Position numbers and translations under genes: made by a program. Below, piece after piece: positions 1 to 6,240 of a stretch of 49,782 bases of DNA. The stretch's first letter is position 1. Each line of letters begins with the position of its first letter. Source of the stretch: a virus; IMG/VR virus record IMGVR_UViG_3300032285_003041, positions 1 to 49,782 of that record. One strand, given 5' to 3'. Under the pieces are notes generated by a model that saw only the letters and a program-made list of their open reading frames with translations, was not told where the DNA came from and ran no database searches.

Positions 1-819
1 CTTAATACGAGTAAGAGAGAAACTCGTTTGATGGGTGCTGTAGAACGTCACGTTCTATCTAAGCCCTTTGATGAGCGTGACATGAGTTACATTCATCCTT
101 CAGATATTATTAAAGATGACTGGTGTGCATTAGCACAATACCATGCTGTGCTAGGTAATTACGTAGAGACTCGTGACAAGACTACAGCTCGTCTTGCTTC
201 TATCTTTGAAGAGGGTCATACTATCCACGCTAAGTGGCAAAACTGGTTTAAAGAGATGGGTGTTCTTTACGGTAAGTGGCAAGAAGAGCACGGTACTCCT
301 TGGGCTCTTTCTGATATTGTGGATTCAAATGCTAAGTATCTAGAGGTACCTCTACGTAGCAACAAGCATATGATCCGTGGTCATGCTGACGGTTGGATTC
401 GAGGACTCGGTGATGATTGTCTTATTGAAATTAAGTCTATCGGCTCAGGTACTCTTCGCTTTGAGGCACCTGCCATTCTTCAACAAGCTAATGGGGATAT
501 AGAACAAGCTTGGAAGAATATTAAAACCCCTTTTCGTGTACATCAGTTACAGGGCCAGGTATACCTACATCTTTGCCACCTAATGGTTGAAGAAGGTTTG
601 TTGGATGTTGCACCTAAAGAGATTGTATTTATTTATGAGCTTAAAGCTAACCAAGATTACAAAGAGTTTGTTGTAGCTTACAACCCAGACTTTACTAAAG
701 AGATCTTTGATAAAGCTTTGGATGTTGCTTGGGCTGCGGACAATAAGCGTCCTCCCTTATGCAGTATTGATCCTGCTAAAGGGTGTAAGCGTTGCGAACC
801 ATTTCAGGAGGCAAAGTGA
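1..819 (+). CDS. Cas4/RecB-like PD-(D/E)XK exonuclease (possibly 5' partial)
   Basis: Predicted single-strand exonuclease of the Cas4/RecB-like PD-(D/E)XK superfamily, likely acting in phage DNA recombination or repair. Counting from TTG at 28 (ATG at 31), the visible protein is 263 aa. Seen: an N-terminal IHPSDI segment typical of Cas4-like folds, then the active-site series RGHADG near residue 118 and EIKS near residue 133, and a C-terminal CKRCEPF cysteine pair that could help bind an Fe-S cluster or zinc. The frame is open back to base 1 and no good ribosome site precedes 31, so the gene may begin outside the window. It overlaps the next start by 4 bases (GTGA), which implies translational coupling. 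Confidence 0.8.
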   Translation, partial: LNTSKRETRLMGAVERHVLSKPFDERDMSYIHPSDIIKDDWCALAQYHAVLGNYVETRDKTTARLASIFEEGHTIHAKWQNWFKEMGVLYGKWQEEHGTPWALSDIVDSNAKYLEVPLRSNKHMIRGHADGWIRGLGDDCLIEIKSIGSGTLRFEAPAILQQANGDIEQAWKNIKTPFRVHQLQGQVYLHLCHLMVEEGLLDVAPKEIVFIYELKANQDYKEFVVAYNPDFTKEIFDKALDVAWAADNKRPPLCSIDPAKGCKRCEPFQEAK

Positions 820-1298
820 GTATCAGTAGAGATGTACTAGCTGCAGTTAACGAGCTAGGGTTTTCATTAACTCCAAAGCCAGAGGTAGATATTCCCATGC
901 TTCCTCGTGATATTACTGAGCTGGATGATGAAGGTCTAATGGATCTATTTGTACAGTTTACTCAATGGAATGATCACCTTGCCGGTGCTCAAGCTATTGC
1001 TGTTATCAATGAGCGTGAAGCACAGCGTAATCTAGACAACGCAGAAGCCAAGGCAATGCTTAAGCATTGGACTGGTGCTAAAGGTGACCGTGTAGCTCTT
1101 GTAAAAGCACAGATTGCTGATAGCCAAGAGATTCAAGATCTGCAACATGAGCTTGATGTTAAGTATGCTTTTCGTAAACTAATTGAGACTAGAACTATGA
1201 ACGTAGAACGAGACTCGCAGCTTGTATCACGTGAGCTTACACGCCGTACTTCAGATGGTGGTGGGATGAGGGCTAGAACTAGGAGGTTCAATACATGA
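816..1298 (+). CDS. Conserved phage-type hypothetical protein, helical
   Basis: Unrecognised 160-aa protein, mostly charged helices. GTG at 816 is preferred over the earlier in-frame TTG at 792 because AGGAGG lies at 806-811, five bases before it. The sequence has an acidic N-terminal part and a C-terminal basic tail (RTRRF). It lies between a Cas4-like nuclease and a dNMP kinase with 4-base overlaps on both sides, so it probably belongs to the DNA-metabolism operon. An accessory factor for the nuclease is possible, but no motif shows this. Confidence 0.85.
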   Translation: MSISRDVLAAVNELGFSLTPKPEVDIPMLPRDITELDDEGLMDLFVQFTQWNDHLAGAQAIAVINEREAQRNLDNAEAKAMLKHWTGAKGDRVALVKAQIADSQEIQDLQHELDVKYAFRKLIETRTMNVERDSQLVSRELTRRTSDGGGMRARTRRFNT

Positions 1299-1849
1299 TC
1301 GTAGGATTAACAGGTTACGCACAGTCAGGTAAAGATACTGTAGCTAAAGTCTTAGTAGAGAACTATGGTTTTACTAGAGTAGCTTTTGCAGACAAGATTA
1401 GGGAGTATCTTTACGAGGTAAATCCTATGTATGATTCTATTGTCGGAGAGCCTATGTTTGTAAGGGCAAAGGTAGATCGTGACGGTTGGGATGATGCTAA
1501 GCAGCATCCTCAAATTAGACGCTTATTACAAAATGCAGGTGTAGGTGCTCGTAAACTTTTTGGCGATGCTTTCTGGGTTGCCAAAGCTGTAGAGGGTTTA
1601 GACTGGAACAAGAACTATGTTTTTACTGATGTTAGGTTTACTAACGAAGCTAACCTACTTAAGAAGTGGACACCAGAAAATACTCAAATCTGGCGTATAA
1701 AGCGTGTAGGTGTTCAGGCTGTAAACGGACATGTTTCAGAGCATGAAATGGATGGGTATAAAGTAGACCAGATCTTTGCTAACAACGGGACTATTGAAGA
1801 CCTAGAGCTTATGGTTAAAACAAGGATGGTGGCATACGCAAATGGCTAA
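1295..1849 (+). CDS. Deoxynucleoside monophosphate kinase
   Basis: Phosphorylates dNMPs to dNDPs, feeding the phage dNTP pool together with the ribonucleotide reductase at 17.5 kb. The 184-aa protein starts with a P-loop (GYAQSGKDT, residues 7-15), where the SGKDT form is characteristic of phage dNMP kinases. It continues with a VAFADKIRE segment as in the substrate-binding region and FTDVRFTNE near residue 110, typical of the family. ATG at 1295 overlaps the previous stop (ATGA). Confidence 0.88.
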   Translation: MIVGLTGYAQSGKDTVAKVLVENYGFTRVAFADKIREYLYEVNPMYDSIVGEPMFVRAKVDRDGWDDAKQHPQIRRLLQNAGVGARKLFGDAFWVAKAVEGLDWNKNYVFTDVRFTNEANLLKKWTPENTQIWRIKRVGVQAVNGHVSEHEMDGYKVDQIFANNGTIEDLELMVKTRMVAYANG

Positions 1850-2294
1850 AGCTTCTATTGATTATAATATTATGACTGAGCTTCCAGAAAGATTTTGGGA
1901 TAAAGTTAATAAGACCGATGATTGCTGGTTATGGACAGGTAAAATAGATGACGGCTACGGTAGGTTTCCATACAAAGGCATATCCTATTTAGTTCATAGA
2001 CTTGTAGTGGCAACCTTAAAAGAGCCAGTACTTACCAACATGGTTGTTGATCATATTTGCAGAGTAAGAAATTGCTGCAATCCTGATCATTTACGTCAAG
2101 TAACTATTTCAGAAAATACAAAATTAAAGCAAAAACAAGAGGACCCAACCAGCTGTATTAATGGGCACCCATTAGTTGGGGAAGACGCACAGATTCATAT
2201 CAGTGAGCGGCGGACTCGTCATAGCGGTGATACTGTTTCTGTTACCTGTAAAGTTTGCAATTCCATACGTAGACTATCTGCTGTTGCAGTATAG
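1842..2294 (+). CDS. HNH endonuclease (homing type)
   Basis: A 150-aa HNH nuclease of the kind found as free-standing homing endonucleases in phages. Seen: CWLWTGKIDDGYGRF near the N terminus, the HNH core VVDHICRVRNCCNPDHL at about residues 68-84 with metal-binding His and Cys residues, a SENTKLK stretch, and a C-terminal pair of cysteines (TCKVCN) that may form a zinc ribbon. It overlaps the kinase by 8 bases, so an insertion, if there was one, has been integrated into the operon. It could cleave a rival phage genome at this site. Confidence 0.88.
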   Translation: MAKASIDYNIMTELPERFWDKVNKTDDCWLWTGKIDDGYGRFPYKGISYLVHRLVVATLKEPVLTNMVVDHICRVRNCCNPDHLRQVTISENTKLKQKQEDPTSCINGHPLVGEDAQIHISERRTRHSGDTVSVTCKVCNSIRRLSAVAV

Positions 2295-2309
2295 ATAAGG
2301 AGACAATAT

Positions 2310-2666
2310 ATGCCTAGTCAGAGTAGGAAACATCGTGGCTATAGATCACAAAAGGTTGTGGCAAATTACCTGGCAGAACATGGGTTCCCGTTTGCGGAGT
2401 CCACAGGTGCTGGTAGACCTGGCACTGATATTACCGGTACTGTTGGTATTGACTGGGAAGTAAAAGCACGCAAGGATTTCAGCCCTAGCACGGTCATTAA
2501 GCAGCTTAAAGAGCGGTCTAATGGAAAAGACCTACCCGTAGCTGTACTGCGCTTAAACGGGCAGGGAGAGGCCAATATAGGGGAATGGGTGACCATCCTC
2601 AGGTTAGAAGATTTTGTAAAACTTTTACGAGCAGCCGGTTATGGAGACCCAGAACCTAAGGTGTAA
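2310..2666 (+). CDS. Holliday-junction-resolvase-like PD-(D/E)XK nuclease
   Basis: Small 118-aa nuclease of the Hjc-like PD-(D/E)XK type, likely resolving branched DNA before packaging. Seen: an N-terminal basic region (KHRGYRSQKVVANYLAEHGF), the catalytic series GRPGTDITG (Asp near residue 40) and DWEVKARKDF (Glu and Lys near residues 50-52), and a C-terminal helix. AAGGAGA at about 2297 gives a good ribosome site before ATG 2310. Exact family membership (Hjc, VRR-NUC or related) is not certain. Confidence 0.8.
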   Translation: MPSQSRKHRGYRSQKVVANYLAEHGFPFAESTGAGRPGTDITGTVGIDWEVKARKDFSPSTVIKQLKERSNGKDLPVAVLRLNGQGEANIGEWVTILRLEDFVKLLRAAGYGDPEPKV

Positions 2667-2673
2667 TGTATAT

Positions 2674-2704
2674 TAGTCCTAGGTGGGCATAAACCTAAGG
2701 ACTA
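2674..2704 (+). promoter_or_regulatory. Stem-loop overlapping the Shine-Dalgarno of the SpoVS-like gene
   Basis: Bases 2674-2680 (TAGTCCT) pair with 2698-2704 (AGGACTA), and 2681-2684 (AGGT) with 2693-2696 (ACCT), leaving one bulged A and an 8-base loop. The only plausible ribosome site for GTG 2711, AAGGA at 2697-2701, is buried in the 3' arm. This suggests translation is repressed unless the hairpin is opened; that function is inferred. Confidence 0.5.
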
Positions 2705-2710
2705 CAAATC

Positions 2711-2992
2711 GTGATTGAAAAAGAAACAGAAGAAAAGTTCCTGCGTGTAAGCGCCGGATCTAATGCACAATCAGTCGGCTCAGCTATTGCCCACGCTCTA
2801 TATGAATCTCCACAGATCAAATTGCGTGCAGTAGGAGCCTCAGCAGTAAACCAAGCAGTAAAAGCAATAGCCATCGCTAGAGGATACGTAGCCCCTAGAG
2901 GACTAGATCTTAGCTGTCGCCCAGGTTTTACAACCGTGGAGTCGAGAGACGGATCTATCTCCGCAATTGTCTTTACTATCTCGGTCAATTAA
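2711..2992 (+). CDS. SpoVS-like (stage V sporulation protein S / Alba-like) protein
   Basis: A 93-aa protein closely matching the SpoVS family, small Alba-fold nucleic-acid-binding proteins. Seen: FLRVSAGSNAQSVGSAIAHAL, VGASAVNQAVKAIAIARGYV and PRGLDLSC, which follow the SpoVS consensus along the full length. In bacteria SpoVS affects sporulation and septation; in a phage a nucleoid or RNA-binding role is more likely, which is inference. The start is GTG at 2711. Its ribosome site lies in a stem-loop (2674-2704), which suggests controlled translation. Confidence 0.88.
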   Translation: MIEKETEEKFLRVSAGSNAQSVGSAIAHALYESPQIKLRAVGASAVNQAVKAIAIARGYVAPRGLDLSCRPGFTTVESRDGSISAIVFTISVN

Positions 2993-3022
2993 CATAGAGC
3001 TCTCTAACAGTTAGGTACCATA

Positions 3023-3373
3023 ATGGCAAAGTCAGATCTAGACACTGCGGTAGCCGCAGAAAACACACAGGGTCGTCAATCAGAAGGCCGTGAAGGAACA
3101 AAGTTTTCTTCACCATCAGCATCTCCTAAGAACGGAACACTCGTTGGCAAGAAGAATGTTGCAGCTGGAGACCCAGCAATTACAAACCCAGGTATTCGTG
3201 CAAATGCTCCATATGCTGGAGAACGCAAGGGTGCTGCTTATTCAATTAAGGCAACATACATGAAGCAAACTGCTCCAGAAGCCGGCATGACTCAGGCTAA
3301 CGGTCGCATTGTTTCACCAGCAATCGTTCGTCAGAAGGATTCTTGGACCCAAGGAATGGAAACTTCCTACTAA
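3023..3373 (+). CDS. Hypothetical protein, low-complexity, possible virion component
   Basis: Unrecognised 116-aa protein rich in Gly, Ala, Ser and Lys, without Cys or predicted membrane segments. It looks mostly disordered, with repeated GxxN/PxI turns (GTLVGKKNVAAGDPAITNPG). ATG 3023 has only a weak ribosome site (TTAGGT). It is the last gene before a strong hairpin at 3385-3420. A structural or DNA-coating role is possible but not shown. Confidence 0.75.
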   Translation: MAKSDLDTAVAAENTQGRQSEGREGTKFSSPSASPKNGTLVGKKNVAAGDPAITNPGIRANAPYAGERKGAAYSIKATYMKQTAPEAGMTQANGRIVSPAIVRQKDSWTQGMETSY

Positions 3374-3379
3374 ATCGTA

Positions 3380-3420
3380 TATAATAATAATAGGGCCTTT
3401 TAACTAAGGCCCTATTATTA
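3380..3420 (+). promoter_or_regulatory. TATAAT box followed by 15-bp stem-loop
   Basis: TATAAT at 3380-3385 is followed by a perfect stem, 3385-3399 with 3406-3420, loop TTAACT. It lies between the stop at 3373 and the ribosome site GGAGG of ATG 3434. It can be read as a terminator of the upstream operon or as a promoter whose transcript begins with the GGGCCTT/AAGGCCC hairpin. No T-tract follows the stem, which favours the second reading. Confidence 0.5.
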
Positions 3421-3433
3421 GCTGGAGGGCGCA

Positions 3434-3673
3434 ATGAGTTTAGATGCTTTATATTCAAAAGCAAAAGAAGAAAACCCTTATGTAGCAGGTAAGTGCGTTG
3501 TTGGCGCATGGGCTACAAATCTTAATGAGAACGATAGCAAAGCTTTTATTGACTCATTAAATGATGATGACTTTTCAACACGTAGTCTTCATAGTCTTTA
3601 TAAAAATGCAGGAGCAACATTCGGCCTAACGTCTCTTAAAGAGCACAGAAATGGAAACTGTTCATGTCGCTAG
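3434..3673 (+). CDS. Small protein, possible helix-turn-helix partner of the phosphoesterase
   Basis: Unrecognised 79-aa protein. The region FIDSLNDDDFSTRSLHSLYKNAGATFG looks like a compact helical bundle, perhaps a helix-turn-helix, and the C terminus ends NGNCSCR. It has a clear GGAGG ribosome site and overlaps the metallophosphoesterase start by 10 bases, so the two are co-translated. DNA binding is inference only. Confidence 0.78.
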   Translation: MSLDALYSKAKEENPYVAGKCVVGAWATNLNENDSKAFIDSLNDDDFSTRSLHSLYKNAGATFGLTSLKEHRNGNCSCR

Positions 3674-4833
3674 AAGGTGCATACAATACCGCTAAAGAAG
3701 AAGCTGCTGCATCCAGTGGTTTAAGTTCTATTGATAAGTTGCTTAAGGCTAATGGCCTAAGCCCAGAAGATGTAGGCAAGATCAGTAAGGTCAGCCTATC
3801 TAGTAATCCTGATGATACTAAGATTGTTCTCTCTCCTAAGTGGAGTGACGGTCCAGCTTGGCAACCAGTACAGCCAGCAGATCCAGTAGTCATTAATCCA
3901 AAAATTCCCCAGACCCCTGCTTTGATCAGCAGTGGCTGGAAAGTAGCGGTTGCGCTACCTGATCCACAGATTGGTTACCGTAAATATGAAGACGGTAGTG
4001 TAGATCCATTCCATGATGAAGCAGCTATGGACGTTGCTTTACAAATCGTCGGACTCGATCACGGCCATGCAGTGGACCAAGTTATTAACCTAGGAGATTT
4101 CCTAGACTTACCTATGTACGGAACTTACGAACAGGAGTCTAACTTTGCACACACTGCTCAATTGGCTATTAATCGTGGGCATCGTTTCCTTGCTGAGCAA
4201 AGAGCTAATGCCGGGATGGATGCAAGAATTATCCTTCTTGAGGGTAATCACGATAAGCGTCTCAATCGTTTCATTACTAACAACGCTGCTGCTGCTTACG
4301 GTATTAAAGTAGCAAACATGCCGGATTCATGGCCGGTTTTAAGTTTACAAAATCTGTTACGTTGCGATGAACTTGGAGTGGAGTTTATTGATGGTTACCC
4401 TGCTGCTGCACATTGGATTAATAAGCGTCTCCGTGCTATGCATGGTGATAGGGCTAATGCCTCCGGTTCAACGGCTGCTCAATATGCAAATTCGAATCCG
4501 AATATATCCACGCTATTTGGTCACACTCATAGGATGGAACAGCAATCAAAAACGGTATTTGATCGTGACCAGGCAATTAAAAGCGTCTCTTTTAGTCCGG
4601 GATGCCTCTGTCGAGTTGATGGAGCAGTTCCCTCTGTCAAAGGTGGGGTGGATGTTAAGGGGCAAGCTCTCCAGTATTTTGAGAACTGGCAACAGGGTGT
4701 AAGTGTTATCTTCTTTAAAGATGGAGATGATGACAGCTTCCACTTTGATCAAGTTCATATTCATAAAGGCAAGACAATGTATCGTGGTCAAGAAATTCAC
4801 GCCACGGTAGATGTGGCGGGTAATCCGCTATAA
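3664..4833 (+). CDS. Calcineurin-like metallophosphoesterase
   Basis: A 389-aa two-metal phosphoesterase that hydrolyses phosphomono- or diesters, possibly DNA or nucleotides. The first ~95 residues are a helical, probably DNA-interacting extension whose start (MSLEGAYNTAKEE) resembles the previous gene's MSLDALYSKAKEE. The catalytic domain shows DPQIG near 102, GDFLD near 145, GNHDK near 197, MHGD near 260 and GHTHR near 282, in the correct order for the family. The GNHD and GHTH metal ligands are intact. It is followed directly by a bidirectional terminator. Confidence 0.88.
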   Translation: MSLEGAYNTAKEEAAASSGLSSIDKLLKANGLSPEDVGKISKVSLSSNPDDTKIVLSPKWSDGPAWQPVQPADPVVINPKIPQTPALISSGWKVAVALPDPQIGYRKYEDGSVDPFHDEAAMDVALQIVGLDHGHAVDQVINLGDFLDLPMYGTYEQESNFAHTAQLAINRGHRFLAEQRANAGMDARIILLEGNHDKRLNRFITNNAAAAYGIKVANMPDSWPVLSLQNLLRCDELGVEFIDGYPAAAHWINKRLRAMHGDRANASGSTAAQYANSNPNISTLFGHTHRMEQQSKTVFDRDQAIKSVSFSPGCLCRVDGAVPSVKGGVDVKGQALQYFENWQQGVSVIFFKDGDDDSFHFDQVHIHKGKTMYRGQEIHATVDVAGNPL

Positions 4834-4840
4834 ATAAAAA

Positions 4841-4864
4841 AGCCCCCAGCAATGGGGGCTTTTC
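4841..4864. terminator. Bidirectional rho-independent terminator
   Basis: AGCCCCC (4841-4847) pairs with GGGGGCT (4854-4860) around a six-base loop, with a run of A before and T after. It sits between convergent genes ending at 4833 (+) and 4874 (-) and can serve both strands. Confidence 0.9.
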
Positions 4865-4873
4865 TATTTATGT

Positions 4874-4966
4874 TTAATGTTCCGCCCACCACATTCCAAT
4901 GGCAGTAATAACGACTAGCGTTACTAAGAATGTTCCTTGGAATGTAACGTGGGTTAGAAAGTACAT
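4874..4966 (-). CDS. 30-aa single-span membrane peptide, lysis cassette
   Basis: A very short frame starting at ATG 4966, directly coupled to the endolysin stop (TAATG). The peptide begins MYFLTHVTFQG, continues with one hydrophobic helix (TFLVTLVVITAIGMWW) and ends AEH. Its position after the endolysin, the hydrophobic span and the stop shortly before the terminator suggest a real gene, perhaps a small holin or holin modulator. No homologue is recognised, and the reading frame is short enough that chance is possible. Confidence 0.55.
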   Translation of the reverse strand: MYFLTHVTFQGTFLVTLVVITAIGMWWAEH

Positions 4967-5709
4967 TAAATAAGATCCATTAATGCTGCCCAAGTCTTAG
5001 GGCCAACAATTCCATTTGAATCTAGGTTAGCGTGGTTATTTTGGAATGCAATAACCTTTGCCTTTGTAGCAGGACCGTAGTCACCATCTTCAACTAGTGT
5101 AAGAGCATGTTGAACAGCCTTAACAGCTTCTCCCTTATCGCCAGGCTTAATTTGTCCTGGGAATGCAGGCTTAAGAGCTGGGACCGGATCAACATGTACT
5201 TCATTACCTACATAGTTAGGGCGACCAAAGCCTTCAATAAATACTGGGATACCCTTAGCATTCTTCTTGTAGGCACGGATCTTCTTTACAGCTTCTCCGC
5301 CATTTGCCTGTGAACCAGACTTCTTCTTGTCACCAGAAGTGTTACCTTCCATAGTTGTGACAGTTCCATCGCCATTGTCCTTAACAACAATGCCTACGTG
5401 CTCAATTGGAGCACCGCCTGCCATAAAGTCAAAGTAAACAATATCGCCAGGTTCTGGCTTAGCTACTGCTGCGTCTGTCCAAGTGCCAAGCTTCTTAAAT
5501 GCTGCTGCACCTGCCATTGTTGAAACAGTGTTAGGAATCTTTACGCCGGCTTGGTTTGCTACCCACATGCAGAATGAACCGCACCAAGGTAGGAAGTTAG
5601 CCTTTGTAAAAGCGCCGTACTTAGTTTCGTTGTCTTTTGGACCTTCTACATAGCCTTCTTCTTTGAGGGCAATTTCTACCATCAATGCGGCTGTGCCTTT
5701 TTCTGCCAT
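4966..5709 (-). CDS. Endolysin: CHAP peptidase with peptidoglycan-binding domain
   Basis: A 247-aa cell-wall hydrolase that cleaves peptidoglycan peptides or amide bonds at lysis. The N-terminal CHAP domain (about 1-170) shows PWCGSFC with the catalytic Cys43, IEHVGIV with His104 and MEGN with Glu121/Asn123. The C-terminal 60 residues (KPGDKGEAVKAVQHAL to VGPKTWAAL) are a PG_binding_1 repeat that anchors the enzyme to the wall. There is no signal peptide, so it needs a holin. A strong AAGGAG precedes ATG 5709. It heads toward the 30-aa membrane peptide. Confidence 0.93.
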   Translation of the reverse strand: MAEKGTAALMVEIALKEEGYVEGPKDNETKYGAFTKANFLPWCGSFCMWVANQAGVKIPNTVSTMAGAAAFKKLGTWTDAAVAKPEPGDIVYFDFMAGGAPIEHVGIVVKDNGDGTVTTMEGNTSGDKKKSGSQANGGEAVKKIRAYKKNAKGIPVFIEGFGRPNYVGNEVHVDPVPALKPAFPGQIKPGDKGEAVKAVQHALTLVEDGDYGPATKAKVIAFQNNHANLDSNGIVGPKTWAALMDLI

Positions 5710-5719
5710 GTCTTACTCC

Positions 5720-6058
5720 TTAGTTATAATCTGGGTGGTCTTCAGGCGCCTTAGCTGCCTCTGGTGCGATTGTGATAGCTGCTCCTGTTTGATTAGCTTC
5801 AACCTGTAGGTCAGCCGCTGTCTTAGAGTTAACATCTACTGCAGCAAATGCTGAGTTGATTTCATCTAGTGATAGCTTGCCATCATTCATAAATCCACGG
5901 GCTAGCTTCTCAACTACTGCTGCGACTGCTGTTAGACCAGCTACTGTTACAGCTTTTAGTACAGAGATTCCAGCAATGGAACCAGCACCGATAACTCCAA
6001 GACCGCTAGCTGCAAAAACAGCTACGATACGGAGCAAAATATTTCCGAACATTTTCAT
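5720..6058 (-). CDS. Membrane protein, holin candidate
   Basis: A 112-aa protein with two hydrophobic stretches (about residues 5-28 and 33-50), followed by MNDGKLSLDEINSAF, a segment resembling an EF-hand-like loop, and an Ala/Pro-rich soluble tail ending DHPDYN. It begins at ATG 6058 overlapping the previous stop (TAATG) and lies directly upstream of the endolysin, the usual position of a holin. A second in-frame ATG at 6052 could give a dual start as in some holin/antiholin pairs (inferred). Confidence 0.8.
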   Translation of the reverse strand: MKMFGNILLRIVAVFAASGLGVIGAGSIAGISVLKAVTVAGLTAVAAVVEKLARGFMNDGKLSLDEINSAFAAVDVNSKTAADLQVEANQTGAAITIAPEAAKAPEDHPDYN

Positions 6059-6240
6059 TATTCATCCTTAGGGTTGCGAAGTCGTAGGGTAAGAATCCAC
6101 ACAATAAAAGATGCGAGGGTTACCTTACCGATTACGGTCTTAGCCGAACCTGTTAGAACAAGCCATGCTGAAAATAGCCCCACAAATGTCCAGATCTCTG
6201 AAAAGAAATCTGAAGATATATCTTTAAAGAATTGCTTCAT
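6058..6240 (-). CDS. Small two-span membrane protein
   Basis: A 60-aa protein with two predicted transmembrane helices (roughly residues 15-32 and 37-54) separated by a short GSAKTVIGK turn, and a charged C terminus (RLRNPKDE). It is coupled to both neighbours by one-base TAATG-type overlaps in the lysis cassette. A holin or antiholin role is likely from context; the family is not recognised with certainty. Confidence 0.78.
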   Translation of the reverse strand: MKQFFKDISSDFFSEIWTFVGLFSAWLVLTGSAKTVIGKVTLASFIVWILTLRLRNPKDE

